Positions 42,583-51,207 of a stretch of 64,000 nucleotides of DNA are shown piece after piece; position 1 is the stretch's first letter; each line of letters begins with the position of its first letter. The position numbers and the translations under genes are program-made. Source of the stretch: Streptomyces sp. NBC_01465 (GTDB taxonomy: Bacteria; Actinomycetota; Actinomycetes; Streptomycetales; Streptomycetaceae); NCBI RefSeq assembly GCF_036227325.1, contig NZ_CP109467.1, forward strand, positions 5,394,001-5,458,000, written 5' to 3'. A model generated the notes under the pieces. It saw nothing but the letters and a program-made list of their open reading frames with translations, did no database searches and had not been told where the DNA came from.

Positions 42583-43265
42583 GACGTACTCCCGGAAGGG
42601 CTCGGGGTGGTGGTGGGAGACGGCGTGGCGGACGGCGTGGGCGTGGCGGTCGGCTGCGGCTTGTCCCACGGGAACTTGAAGTCCGGCACGGTGAAGGTCG
42701 GCAGCGGGAACGGGATGAACGCCTGGGCGATGCTCAAACCGAGCCCGAAGAAGATGTCGGCGGCGAGCAGTGCCAGATGCACCATCAGGAACGCGGCGGT
42801 GCCCATGAACGACGCCACGTCGCCCTTCACCCCGGCTTCGACGAGCGCGCGCTGGTCCGTCTTGAGGAGCGCGACCGAGCCCCTGATGTCGTAGCCGGCC
42901 ATCTTCGCCCGCGTGAGGGAGCCGCCGGGGATGATCGCGAGGAGGTTGTCGAGCCCCTTGTCGGCGTCGGCCAGAGCGGCGTCGAGCGTCTTGGGGTCCC
43001 GCTCCCCGCCGATGACCAGCCCGGCCAGCTCGGCGGTCGCCCCGGTGGCCCCGCCGAACTTCCCGACCGTACGGAACCCGACGGCCATCCGCTCACGCTC
43101 CCGGAGCGGGTCCTCCTGGATGGTCAGCTTGGAGGACGCGCTCGGGGTGGGCGTCGGGGTGGGTGTCGGCGTCGGCGGTACGGGGGAGGCGGCTGCGACG
43201 GGGCCGGCGACCAGGGAGCAGCAGAGGGCGGCGCTGACGACCAGACAGAACTTTTTCCGGGCCAT
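42579..43265 (-). CDS. Exported Pro/Thr-rich protein with one membrane helix, unknown function
   Basis: 228 aa from the ATG at 43265 (a GTG at 43304 is possible). The signal peptide is ARKKFCLVVSAALCCSLVAG, with cleavage near VAAA-SP. A TPTPTPTPTPS linker follows, then a conserved-looking helical domain (45-150) containing DKGLDNLLAIIPGGSLTRAK, a hydrophobic stretch (about 153-186), and a Thr/Pro/Ser tail (TATPTPSATPSPTTTPSPSG). I do not recognise the family. It heads an operon with the 41-aa peptide and the channel-like protein, and shares the LDNLLAI-x-PG motif with the peptide. Confidence 0.75.
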   Translation of the reverse strand: MARKKFCLVVSAALCCSLVAGPVAAASPVPPTPTPTPTPTPSASSKLTIQEDPLRERERMAVGFRTVGKFGGATGATAELAGLVIGGERDPKTLDAALADADKGLDNLLAIIPGGSLTRAKMAGYDIRGSVALLKTDQRALVEAGVKGDVASFMGTAAFLMVHLALLAADIFFGLGLSIAQAFIPFPLPTFTVPDFKFPWDKPQPTATPTPSATPSPTTTPSPSGSTS

Positions 43266-43288
43266 GAGGGTGGGCGTTCCTTCCGCAC

Positions 43289-43315
43289 GGGACACACGAG
43301 GCACACGTGTGTCCC
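43289..43315 (-). promoter_or_regulatory. Dyad in the leader of the channel-like operon
   Basis: GGGACACAC and GTGTGTCCC (9 bp each) are separated by 9 bp. A perfect 10-bp palindrome, CACACGTGTG (43302-43311), overlaps the right arm. It lies 24-50 bp upstream of the 43265 ATG and could be an operator or an mRNA hairpin. Confidence 0.5.
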
Positions 43316-43328
43316 ACCCTCAGCCACA

Positions 43329-43368
43329 AGGTCACCCTCCGCAATCTATGGATTGCGGTGGGTGACCT
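43329..43368 (-). terminator. 40-nt near-perfect hairpin after class I fumarase
   Basis: AGGTCACCC-T-CCGCAATC pairs with GATTGCGG-T-GGGTGACCT around the loop TATG, giving a 17-bp stem with one T-T mismatch. It lies 24 bp after the fumarase stop and 64 bp before the next gene, so it can end fumarase transcription. The extreme symmetry also allows an operator role. There is no T tract. Confidence 0.6.
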
Positions 43369-43392
43369 CGGTGTGATGGGGCGGCGCTTCCC

Positions 43393-45060
43393 TTACGCGA
43401 GCCCGGGGCCGCGGACCGGGATGCTCGTGAAGGTCGGCGCGGGCGCAGGCTCCGTGAAGAAGTCGTTGCCCTTGTCGTCGACCACGATGAACGCGGGGAA
43501 GTCCTCCACCTCGATCTTCCAGACCGCCTCCATGCCGAGCTCCTCGTACTCGACGACCTCGACCTTCTTGATGCAGTCCTGCGCCAGACGGGCCGCGGGT
43601 CCGCCGATCGAGCCCAGGTAGAAGCCGCCGTGCGCGTCGCACGCGTCCGTGACCTGCTTCGAGCGGTTGCCCTTGGCCAGCATCACCTTGGAGCCGCCCG
43701 CCGCCTGGAACTGCTCCACGTAGGAGTCCATACGGCCGGCCGTGGTCGGGCCGAAGGAGCCGGAGGCGTAGCCCTCGGGGGTCTTGGCCGGGCCCGCGTA
43801 GTAGACCGGGTGGTCCTTCAGGTACTGCGGCATGTCCTCGCCCGCGTCGAGGCGCTCCTTGATCTTGGCGTGCGCGATGTCGCGGGCCACGACCAGCGGG
43901 CCGTTGAGGGAGAGGCGGGTCTTGACCGGGTACTTGGTGAGCTCGGCCAGGATCTCGTCCATGGGCTGGTTGAGGTCGATCTTGACCACGTCGCCGGCCT
44001 CGTCGAGGTGCTCGTCCGTCGTCTCCGGGAGGAACCTCGCCGGGTCGCGCTCCAGCTGCTCCAGGAAGACGCCCTCGGCGGTGATCTTCGCCAGCGCCTG
44101 GCGGTCCGCCGAGCAGGAGACGGCGATCGCGACGGGCAGGGACGCGCCGTGGCGGGGCAGGCGGACGACCCGTACGTCGTGGCAGAAGTACTTGCCGCCG
44201 AACTGCGCGCCGATCCCGATCTTCTGCGTCAGCTCGAAGACCTTCTGCTCCAGCTCCACGTCACGGAAGCCGTGGCCGGTGGCCGAGCCCTCGGTGGGCA
44301 GCTCGTCCAGGTAGTGCGCGGAGGCGTACTTCGCGGTCTTCAGCGCGAACTCGGCGCTCGTGCCGCCGACGGTGATCGCCAGGTGGTACGGCGGGCAGGC
44401 CGCCGTACCGAGCGAACGGATCTTCTCCTCCAGGAACTTCATCATGGACGCCTCGTTGAGGACGGCCTTCGTCTCCTGGTAGAGGAAGGACTTGTTGGCC
44501 GAGCCGCCGCCCTTGGCCATGAAGAGGAACTTGTACGCGCCGCCGTCGGTCGCGTAGAGCTCGATCTGCGCGGGCAGGTTCGAGCCGGTGTTCTTCTCCT
44601 CCCACATGGTGATCGGCGCCATCTGGGAGTAGCGCAGGTTGAGCTGCGTGTACGCGTCGTAGATGCCCCGCGAGAGAGCCTCCTCGTCGCCGCCCTCGGT
44701 CAGCACGTTCTGGCCGCGCTTGCCCATGACGATCGCCGTGCCGGTGTCCTGGCACATCGGGAGGACGCCGGCCGCCGCGATGTTGGCGTTCTTGAGGAGG
44801 TCGAGCGCGACGAACTTGTCGTTGCCCGAGGCCTCGGGGTCGTCGATGATCTTGCGCAGCTGGGCGAGGTGCGCCGGGCGCAGGTAGTGCTGGATGTCGT
44901 GGATCGCCTCGGCGGAGAGCTTGCGCAGTGCCTCGGGGTCGACCTTGAGGAACGTACGGCCGTCGGCCTCGAAGGTGGAGACACCCTCGGCGGTCACCAG
45001 GCGGTAGGGCGTGGTGTCCTCTCCCAGAGGGAGCAGATCGGAGTACGCAAACTCTGGCAT
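43393..45060 (-). CDS. Fumarate hydratase class I (iron-sulfur)
   Basis: 555 aa, the fused FumA/FumB form with N-terminal alpha and C-terminal beta parts. The ATG at 45060 is chosen because AGGA lies 9 bp upstream; the ATG at 45069 would touch it. Cluster cysteines are in [33 protein letters not shown] and the VSCSADRQ region. The beta part shows [20 protein letters not shown] and [20 protein letters not shown]. It hydrates fumarate to malate using an oxygen-sensitive 4Fe-4S cluster. It duplicates the activity of the nearby fumC product. Confidence 0.95.
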   Translation of the reverse strand: MPEFAYSDLLPLGEDTTPYRLVTAEGVSTFEADGRTFLKVDPEALRKLSAEAIHDIQHYLRPAHLAQLRKIIDDPEASGNDKFVALDLLKNANIAAAGVLPMCQDTGTAIVMGKRGQNVLTEGGDEEALSRGIYDAYTQLNLRYSQMAPITMWEEKNTGSNLPAQIELYATDGGAYKFLFMAKGGGSANKSFLYQETKAVLNEASMMKFLEEKIRSLGTAACPPYHLAITVGGTSAEFALKTAKYASAHYLDELPTEGSATGHGFRDVELEQKVFELTQKIGIGAQFGGKYFCHDVRVVRLPRHGASLPVAIAVSCSADRQALAKITAEGVFLEQLERDPARFLPETTDEHLDEAGDVVKIDLNQPMDEILAELTKYPVKTRLSLNGPLVVARDIAHAKIKERLDAGEDMPQYLKDHPVYYAGPAKTPEGYASGSFGPTTAGRMDSYVEQFQAAGGSKVMLAKGNRSKQVTDACDAHGGFYLGSIGGPAARLAQDCIKKVEVVEYEELGMEAVWKIEVEDFPAFIVVDDKGNDFFTEPAPAPTFTSIPVRGPGLA

Positions 45061-45174
45061 TACGGCCATTCCTCACTCGGCAGACGGCGCCCGGCCTCCA
45101 TTGGCCCGGCGCCCACCAGCCTAGAACCCCATCGATCCCACTCTGTTGTGAGGTAGGGCTCACCTCGCCCTAGT

Positions 45175-45200
45175 CGCGATCTATCGCGTTTGGGTACGCT
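45175..45200 (+). promoter_or_regulatory. Palindrome and -10 box for a leaderless transcript
   Basis: CGCGAT-CT-ATCGCG (45175-45188) is a perfect dyad in the -35 zone. TACGCT (45195-45200) is a -10-like box only 6 bp from the GTG of the DUF1707 gene, so transcription probably starts at the start codon. Confidence 0.45.
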
Positions 45201-45206
45201 GGGGAG

Positions 45207-45917
45207 GTGGACCTCGAAAAGCAACCCCACCAGCCCCCGGTCGCCCCCGCCGCGCCGACCGCCCCGGCCGAGCCCGCGCTCCGCGCCTCCGACGCCGACC
45301 GCGACCGCATCGCGGACATCCTCAGGGACGCCCTGGCCGAGGGGCGGCTGACCGCCGAGGAGCACGCCGAGCGCATCGACTCGGTCTACCGCGCCAAGAC
45401 CGTCGGCGAACTGGAGCCGCTGGTCAAGGACTTGCCGGCCCCCGGTGGCGGCCACCGCGACCAGACCGCGGCCGCCTGGGCCGCCCAGCCCGATCCGAAC
45501 CTCCCCGCCACCTCCGAGAGCCTGGTCGCGGTCTTCTCCAGCTCGACCCGCAAGGGACGCTGGCGCGTCGGGAGCCGTACGAGGGCCTTCTCGCTCTTCG
45601 GCAACATCGAGATCGACCTCACCGAGGCCCTCTTCGAGCAGCGCCTCACCGTCATCGACGCCACCTCCATCTTCGGCAACGTCGAGGTCACCGTCCCCGA
45701 GAACATCTCGCTGCGCGGCAGCGGCACCGGGATCTTCGGCAATTTCGAGGTGGAGAACCTGGAGTCGGAGAATCCCGAGGCCCCGGTCGTCGTCGTCAAC
45801 GGCTACTCGGTCTTCGGGAACATCGAGGCCAAGCCGAAGCGCGGCAAGCTCGTCACCGACCTGCACAAGCGCCTGGAAAAGCATCTGGACAAGCACATGC
45901 GCAAGCACTTCGGCTGA
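45207..45917 (+). CDS. DUF1707 protein with LiaF-like C-terminal domain
   Basis: 236 aa. A Pro-rich start is followed by the DUF1707 motif LRASDADRDRIADILRDALA EGRLTAEEHAERIDSVYRAK (residues 27-66) and then a beta-helical LiaF/DUF2154-like domain with repeated FGNIEI/FGNVEV/FGNFEV turns. The end is a basic amphipathic helix (KRLEKHLDKHMRKHFG) that could touch the membrane. It is cytoplasmic, with no membrane segment. LiaF relatives inhibit envelope-stress kinases, and a similar role is an inference. The mRNA seems leaderless. Confidence 0.88.
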   Translation: MDLEKQPHQPPVAPAAPTAPAEPALRASDADRDRIADILRDALAEGRLTAEEHAERIDSVYRAKTVGELEPLVKDLPAPGGGHRDQTAAAWAAQPDPNLPATSESLVAVFSSSTRKGRWRVGSRTRAFSLFGNIEIDLTEALFEQRLTVIDATSIFGNVEVTVPENISLRGSGTGIFGNFEVENLESENPEAPVVVVNGYSVFGNIEAKPKRGKLVTDLHKRLEKHLDKHMRKHFG

Positions 45918-46044
45918 CTCTGTCCGGACTCGTCCGGGGCTGTAGGAACGTGTGCACATCGGAACTCAGTGCATAGGCGCGCGTACAGCGGGTAGGGAGT
46001 GCTGCATCGTCTCTCGCTCGCGAAGCCGTCGTCAGGAGTAGACC

Positions 46045-46413
46045 GTGCTGCATCCGCCGTACCAGTCCGTGCAGGTCGCCGCCGTCCCGCCGCAGCGAGG
46101 TTCCGCGCGGGAGGACCAGGCCGGCCCCTGGCATGCGGAGGCGGTGTGCCGCCGGGACGAGGCGGGCCTCTTCTTCGCACCGTCCAAGGAACCGACGGCC
46201 GCCCGGCTCTCCCGGGAAGAGGCGGCGAAACGGGTCTGCGCGCGCTGTCCCGTCATGGTCGAGTGCCGCGAACACGCCCTGCTCCAGCCCGAGCCGTACG
46301 GGGTGTGGGGTGGCCTGACCGCCGCCGAGCGCCGGGTCGTTCTGGCCAGGCGCCGCCGGCGCGAGGTGGAGCTGAGGAACGCCGCGACGGACCACATCGC
46401 CCAAGCGGGCTGA
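46045..46413 (+). CDS. wblI: WhiB-family iron-sulfur regulator
   Basis: 122 aa from the GTG at 46045, with AGGAG upstream. The four cluster cysteines are Cys35, Cys65, Cys68 and Cys74 (C-x29-C-x2-C-x5-C), followed by the family motif GVWGG (86-90) and a basic tail RRRRREVE for DNA contact. WhiB proteins carry a redox/NO-sensitive 4Fe-4S cluster and work with sigma factors. The symbol rests on its place between class I fumarase and glpX, which I recall for wblI of S. coelicolor. A terminator follows. Confidence 0.92.
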   Translation: MLHPPYQSVQVAAVPPQRGSAREDQAGPWHAEAVCRRDEAGLFFAPSKEPTAARLSREEAAKRVCARCPVMVECREHALLQPEPYGVWGGLTAAERRVVLARRRRREVELRNAATDHIAQAG

Positions 46414-46433
46414 TTTCACCGCGAGTTGACGGA

Positions 46434-46464
46434 GGGGGACGCACCCGCACCGGGTGCGTCCCCC
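46434..46464 (+). terminator. Hairpin terminator of the WhiB-like gene
   Basis: A perfect 14-bp stem, GGGGGACGCACCCG with its complement, around the loop CAC. It lies 20 bp after the stop codon. Confidence 0.88.
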
Positions 46465-46613
46465 GCTGTGCGTTACCTGTCCATACGCTCCCTTGACCGG
46501 GAGATGACCTGATCGGGATTCAGCCAACACCCCTGCAGCGGCAAGTATCTACGCGCGTATCCCCTTGTGCCGGGCCAGTCCCACCGGTCCCACCAGTTCC
46601 ACAGGAGACGTGC

Positions 46614-48434
46614 ATGCCGATCAACCGCCGGGAATTCATCAACAAGTCCGCAGCGACGGGTGCCGCCGTGGCCGTCGCCACCGCCGCAGGCACCACGGCA
46701 GCGAGCGCCGCCGAGCGCAATCACGGGAAGCACGAGAAGCCGAAGAAGACCCACTCCTTCTCCATCCTCGGCACGTCCGACCTGCACAGCCACGTCTTCA
46801 ACTGGGACTACTACACGGACGCGACGTACAAGGACAGCGCGGGCGACGCCGTCGGCATCGCCAAGATCGCCACCCTGGTGAAGAAGCTGCGCGCCGAGAA
46901 GGGCGCCGACCGCGTCCTGCTCATCGACGCCGGCGACATCATCCAGGGCACGTCCCTCGCGTACTACTTCGCACGCGTCGACCCGATCACCGGCACCGAC
47001 GGCAAGCCCGGCCCCAAGCACCCGATGGCGCTCGCCATGAACGCGCTGCAGTACGACGCCGCCGCGCTCGGCAACCACGAGTTCAACTACGGCATCCCGG
47101 TGCTCCGCAAGTTCGAGAAGCAGCTCAACTTCCCGCTCCTGGGCGCGAACGCGCTGGACGCGAAGACGCTGAAGCCCGCCTTCCACCCGTACACCGTCAA
47201 GCACGTGCGCGTGCACGGCGCCCCGGACATCAAGGTCGGCATCCTCGGGCTCACCAACCCCGGAATCGCTCTGTGGGACAAGGACAACGTCTCGGGCGAG
47301 ATGGCCTTCCCCGGGCTGGTCGAGCAGGCGAAGAAGTACGTCCCGAAGCTGCGCTCGCTCGGCTGCGACGTGATCTTCCTCAGCGACCACTCGGGCCTCG
47401 ACGGCTCCTCCTCGTACGGCGATTCCCTCCCGTACATCGAGAACGCCTCGAACCTCGTCGCCGAGCAGGTCCCCGGCATCGACGCGATTCTCGTCGGTCA
47501 CACGCACACCAACGTCCCCACCTACACCGTCACCAACACCGAGACGGGCAAGGACGTCGTGCTCTCCGAGCCGTTCTGCTACGGCAAGCGCCTCTCGGTC
47601 TTCGACTTCGAACTGGAGCTGGAGCCGCACGGCCGCTGGAAGGTCACCGCCGTCACCTCCGACACCCTCAGCCCCGCGGCCGAGGAGGAGGACCCGGTCA
47701 TCACCCGGCTGATCAAGGCCGACCACGACCTGGTCGTGAAGTACGTCAACACCCCTGTCGGCACCTGTACCGAGGAGATGTCGGCCGCCGAGGCGTGCTG
47801 GAAGGACGTCCCGGTCATGGACTTCATCCAGAAGGTCCAGATGGACACGGTCGCCGCCGGACTCTCGGCCGCCGACGCCGCCCTGCCGATGGTCTCCATC
47901 GCCGCGCCCTTCAGCCGCACCGCGGACATCCCGGCGGGCGACGTGACGATCCGCGACATCGCCGGGCTCTACACGTACGACAACACGCTGTACGGCAAGA
48001 AGCTGACCGGTGCCCAGCTCAAGGACTACCTGGAGTACGCGGCGAAGTACTACGCCCAGGTGCCGGCCGGGACGAAGGTCGACACCGCGACCCTCACCAA
48101 CGCCAACAGCTTCTGGGACTACATGTACGACACGATGGCCGGCGTCGACTACGAGATCGACATCGCGCAGCCCATCGGCTCCCGCGTCAAGAACCTCACC
48201 CTGAACGGCGCCCCGGTCGACGACGCCCAGGTCTTCGTCATCGCGGTCAACAACTACCGCGCCAACGGCGGCAGCGGCTACCCGCACATCGCGACCGCCG
48301 AGATCGCCTTCTCCTCCACGATCGAGATCCGCCAGACGATGATCGACTACGTCGTCGCCAAGGGCGCCCTGGACCCGAAGGACTTCGCGGTCTCCAACTG
48401 GAAGCTGACGCAGGCCGGCACGCCGGTCTTCTAG
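46614..48434 (+). CDS. Tat-exported 5'-nucleotidase / cyclic-nucleotide phosphodiesterase
   Basis: 606 aa. There is a twin-arginine signal (NRREFINKSAATGAAVAVAT), with cleavage near ASA-AE. The N-terminal metallophosphatase has all metal motifs: GTSDLHSHVFNWD, LIDAGDIIQGTSL, ALGNHEFNYG, FLSDHSG and ILVGHTHTN. The C-terminal 5'-nucleotidase domain (about 375-590) binds the base and ends YRANGGSGYPHI. It matches the 2',3'-cyclic phosphodiesterase/3'-nucleotidase group and should release phosphate and nucleosides outside the cell. I do not see a clear PHO box in the 150 bp upstream. Confidence 0.93.
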   Translation: MPINRREFINKSAATGAAVAVATAAGTTAASAAERNHGKHEKPKKTHSFSILGTSDLHSHVFNWDYYTDATYKDSAGDAVGIAKIATLVKKLRAEKGADRVLLIDAGDIIQGTSLAYYFARVDPITGTDGKPGPKHPMALAMNALQYDAAALGNHEFNYGIPVLRKFEKQLNFPLLGANALDAKTLKPAFHPYTVKHVRVHGAPDIKVGILGLTNPGIALWDKDNVSGEMAFPGLVEQAKKYVPKLRSLGCDVIFLSDHSGLDGSSSYGDSLPYIENASNLVAEQVPGIDAILVGHTHTNVPTYTVTNTETGKDVVLSEPFCYGKRLSVFDFELELEPHGRWKVTAVTSDTLSPAAEEEDPVITRLIKADHDLVVKYVNTPVGTCTEEMSAAEACWKDVPVMDFIQKVQMDTVAAGLSAADAALPMVSIAAPFSRTADIPAGDVTIRDIAGLYTYDNTLYGKKLTGAQLKDYLEYAAKYYAQVPAGTKVDTATLTNANSFWDYMYDTMAGVDYEIDIAQPIGSRVKNLTLNGAPVDDAQVFVIAVNNYRANGGSGYPHIATAEIAFSSTIEIRQTMIDYVVAKGALDPKDFAVSNWKLTQAGTPVF

Positions 48435-48448
48435 TACGCGGACATGCG

Positions 48449-48486
48449 TGAGGGGCGCCCCGTCCGCACAACGGGAGCGCCCCTCA
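48449..48486. terminator. Bidirectional hairpin terminator
   Basis: TGAGGGGCGC-CCCGT pairs with ACGGG-A-GCGCCCCTCA around a 7-nt loop. It lies between the convergent nucleotidase and glpX genes. Confidence 0.85.
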
Positions 48487-48495
48487 CATCAGTTG

Positions 48496-49527
48496 TTACT
48501 TGGCGCGGTCGAAGTCGATCTGGCTGTACGCGCGCAGCTTCGAGAGCCGGTGCGTCGAGTCGATCCGGCGGATCGTGCCCGACTTGGACCGCATCACCAG
48601 CGACTCGGTCGTGGCGGTCTCCGCGCGGTACCGCACCCCGCGCAGCAGCTCGCCGTCGGTGATCCCGGTGGCGACGAAGAAGACGTTCTCGCCGCTGACG
48701 AGGTCATTGGTCGAAAGCACCCGGTCGAGGTCGTGGCCCGCGTCGATCGCCCGCTGCCGCTCCGCCTCGTCCTTGGGCCAGAGCTTGCCCTGGATGGTGC
48801 CGCCGAGGCACTTGATCGCGCAGGCCGAGATGATGCCCTCGGGAGTGCCGCCGATGCCCATCAGCAGATCGACGCCGGTGCCCTCCCGTACGGCCATGAT
48901 CGAACCGGCGACGTCGCCGTCCGAGATGAACTTGATCCGCGCACCCGTCTCGCGGATCTCCTTGACCATGCCGTCGTGGCGCGGCCGGTCGAGGATCATC
49001 ACGGTGACGTCTTCGGGGCTGGAGTTCTTCGCCTTGGCCACGCGCCGGATGTTGACGGAGACCGGGGCGTTGATGTCGACGAAGTCGGCGGCCTCGGGCC
49101 CGGTGACCAGCTTCTCCATGTAGAAGACGGCCGACGGGTCGAACATCGTCCCGCGGTCGGCGGCCGCGAGCACCGCGATGGCGTTGGGCTGGCCCTTGGC
49201 GTTGAGCGTCGTCCCGTCGATCGGGTCGACGGCGATGTCCACCTCGGGGCCGGTGCCGTCACCGATGTGCTCCCCGTTGAAGAGCATCGGCGCTTCGTCC
49301 TTCTCGCCCTCGCCGATGACGACGACGCCGTTCATCGAGACGGTGGAGACCAGGGTGCGCATGGCATTGACGGCGGCGCCGTCCGCGCCGATCTTGTCGC
49401 CGCGCCCGACCCACCGGCCGGCGGCCATGGCGGCGGCCTCCGTGACCCGGACGAGCTCCAGGGCGAGGTTGCGGTCGGGGGCCTCGGGAGAGACCTCGAG
49501 CTGGGACGGAAGCTGATGCTCGGTCAT
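48496..49527 (-). CDS. glpX: Class II fructose-1,6-bisphosphatase GlpX
   Basis: 343 aa from the ATG at 49527 (a GTG at 49533 is in frame but too close to AAGG). It hydrolyses fructose 1,6-bisphosphate in gluconeogenesis. GlpX metal and substrate motifs are intact: [43 protein letters not shown] and [20 protein letters not shown]. It is probably the only FBPase of the organism, since actinobacteria rely on this class. It is divergent from the DUF4245 gene. Confidence 0.96.
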   Translation of the reverse strand: MTEHQLPSQLEVSPEAPDRNLALELVRVTEAAAMAAGRWVGRGDKIGADGAAVNAMRTLVSTVSMNGVVVIGEGEKDEAPMLFNGEHIGDGTGPEVDIAVDPIDGTTLNAKGQPNAIAVLAAADRGTMFDPSAVFYMEKLVTGPEAADFVDINAPVSVNIRRVAKAKNSSPEDVTVMILDRPRHDGMVKEIRETGARIKFISDGDVAGSIMAVREGTGVDLLMGIGGTPEGIISACAIKCLGGTIQGKLWPKDEAERQRAIDAGHDLDRVLSTNDLVSGENVFFVATGITDGELLRGVRYRAETATTESLVMRSKSGTIRRIDSTHRLSKLRAYSQIDFDRAK

Positions 49528-49651
49528 CGGCACGCACCTTTCTGATACGACGACGGCCGTATGTAGATGTTGAGGGTTCGTTCGATTCTATCGTTTGGGC
49601 GATAAAATGAGCAGGGGCCCCCACGTATGAGCACTGTCACCACCTGAGACC

Positions 49652-50188
49652 ATGGGCGACATGGCAGGTGCGCGAAAGCAGACAGTTCGGGGTGCGTTCG
49701 CATCCATGGCGGTGATCGGTGCGGTCGTCGCCGGTATTTACGTGTTCGTCCCGCACGACGACAAGGCGAGCCCGATCAAGAAGCCGACCGACTACCGGGT
49801 CGAGCTGATGCAGGCGCAGCGGAGCGCCTCGTACCCCGTCGCGGCACCGCAGGGCCTCTCCAAGGAGTGGCGTGCGACCTCGGTGACGTACGACGGGAAG
49901 AACGGCGAGGCCTGGCACCTGGGCTTCGTCGACCCGAACGAGCAGTACGTCGCCATAGAGCAGTCGGCGGTGACCGGTGCTGCCGCGGACAAGTACGCGC
50001 GCTCGGTGAGCCAGCAGGCGAAGAAGACCGCGGCGACGCAGCAGGTCAACGGCGAGACCTGGCAGCGCTGGGAGGGCTCGCACTACGACGCGCTGGTGCG
50101 CCGGGACAAGGGCTCCACGACGGTGGTGACGGGCACGGCGCCGTACGAGCAGCTGGCGAAGATGGCGGCGGCGCTGCGCACGAAGTAG
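49652..50188 (+). CDS. DUF4245-domain membrane protein
   Basis: 178 aa (175 if the ATG at 49661 is used). One N-terminal helix (GAFASMAVIGAVVAGIYVFV) anchors an outside DUF4245 domain: YRVELMQAQRSASYPVAAPQ then YAVxIEQ-like strands and QVNGETWQRWEG. The family is actinobacterial, often beside glpX, and of unknown function. The intergenic space has a small dyad TATCG-N6-CGATA at 49589-49604. A terminator follows. Confidence 0.85.
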   Translation: MGDMAGARKQTVRGAFASMAVIGAVVAGIYVFVPHDDKASPIKKPTDYRVELMQAQRSASYPVAAPQGLSKEWRATSVTYDGKNGEAWHLGFVDPNEQYVAIEQSAVTGAAADKYARSVSQQAKKTAATQQVNGETWQRWEGSHYDALVRRDKGSTTVVTGTAPYEQLAKMAAALRTK

Positions 50189-50200
50189 CGGGTACGCGAA

Positions 50201-50235
50201 GAGGCGGCCACCCCGGGACCGGGGGTGACCGCCTC
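50201..50235. terminator. Bidirectional hairpin terminator
   Basis: GAGGCGG-C-CACCCC pairs with GGGGGTG-A-CCGCCTC with one mismatch, followed by TTGTT. It lies between the convergent DUF4245 and nitroreductase genes. Confidence 0.8.
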
Positions 50236-50252
50236 TTGTTGCGCTTGGTGAC

Positions 50253-50843
50253 TCAGACGGTGGTGATGACCTCGTCGAGCTCCAGGCGCGGAGAGCGCGG
50301 GAACCAGGCGTCGTCGCCCGGCTTGCCGATGTTGACGACCATCAGCGCGGAGTGGTCGCCGTCCAGGAACTCCTTCTGGACACCGGCGAAGTCGAAGCCC
50401 GTCATCGGGCCCGCGGCCAGACCGGCGGCGCGGATGCCGACGATGAAGTACGCGGCCTGGAGGGCGCCGTTGACCAGGGCGGCCTGCTCGCGGACCGGGC
50501 GCTCGGCGAAGAACATGTCCTTGGCCTGCGGGAAGTGCGGGAGCAGCTTCGGGAGCTCCTCGTGGAACTCGTTGTCCACGGAGAGGATCGCGACGAGCGG
50601 GGCGGAGGCGGTCTTGGGCTGGTTGCCCTCGGCCATCAGCGCGACGAGGCGCTCGCGGGCCTCGGGGGAGCGGACCAGCGTGACGCGCAGCGGCGACTGG
50701 TTGAAGGCGGTCGGGCCGAACTTGACCAGGTCGTAGATCGCCTGCACCTGCTCCTCGGTCACCGGCTCGTCGGTGAACGTGTTGGCGGTGCGGGCCTCGC
50801 GGAACAGGAGGTCCTGGGCGGCGGGGTCAAGAACGAGGGACAT
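50253..50843 (-). CDS. Nitroreductase, malonic semialdehyde reductase (RutE/HadB) family
   Basis: 196 aa from the ATG at 50843. It has the FMN-binding nitroreductase fold typical of the RutE branch: LFREARTANTFTDEPVTEEQ, FGPTAFNQSPLRVTLVRS, and GIRAAGLAAGPMTGFD followed by GKPGDDAWFPRSPRLE. It may reduce malonic semialdehyde or quinone/nitro compounds with NAD(P)H. The rest of a Rut pathway is absent. A dyad (50904-50924) 61 bp upstream suggests control by a MarR/HxlR-type repressor. Confidence 0.9.
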   Translation of the reverse strand: MSLVLDPAAQDLLFREARTANTFTDEPVTEEQVQAIYDLVKFGPTAFNQSPLRVTLVRSPEARERLVALMAEGNQPKTASAPLVAILSVDNEFHEELPKLLPHFPQAKDMFFAERPVREQAALVNGALQAAYFIVGIRAAGLAAGPMTGFDFAGVQKEFLDGDHSALMVVNIGKPGDDAWFPRSPRLELDEVITTV

Positions 50844-50903
50844 CAGTCGTACCTTCCGGACGTGCATGAACGATCAGGCGATGTCCCGACTGTACGACGC
50901 ATT

Positions 50904-50924
50904 AGATTAAGTTTCAACTAATCT
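50904..50924 (-). promoter_or_regulatory. Dyad operator upstream of the nitroreductase gene
   Basis: AGATTA-N9-TAATCT, with an inner AGTT-TC-AACT. It is strikingly AT-rich against the surroundings and sits where the nitroreductase promoter should be. The form is that of MarR/HxlR-type redox-responsive operators. Confidence 0.6.
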
Positions 50925-50943
50925 GGCCCCCGGGTGACCGTCC

Positions 50944-51198
50944 TCACACCGCCCCGTCGCCGCCCTCCGGAGTCTCGCCCTCCGCCAGCGCCGCGTTCAG
51001 CCGCGCCCGCGCCCCGTCCAGCCAGCGCCGGCAGACCTTGGCCAGCTCCTCGCCGCGCTCCCAGAGGGCCAGGGACTCCTCCAGGGTCGTGCCGCCGGCC
51101 TCCAGCCTCCGTACGACATCGATCAGTTCGTCCCGCGCCTGCTCGTACCCGAGGGCCGTGTCCCCGGTCCCGGTGGCTGCCGTGTCCGTCTTCGCCAT
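50944..51198 (-). CDS. xseB: Exodeoxyribonuclease VII small subunit
   Basis: 84 aa, ATG at 51198 with GGTGGAG upstream. The XseB core is [20 protein letters not shown], then [20 protein letters not shown]. It is a small helical subunit that coats XseA in the exonuclease VII complex, which trims single-stranded DNA from both ends. It lies 9 bp downstream of xseA and is co-transcribed with it. Confidence 0.95.
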   Translation of the reverse strand: MAKTDTAATGTGDTALGYEQARDELIDVVRRLEAGGTTLEESLALWERGEELAKVCRRWLDGARARLNAALAEGETPEGGDGAV

Positions 51199-51207
51199 GA
51201 TCTCCAC

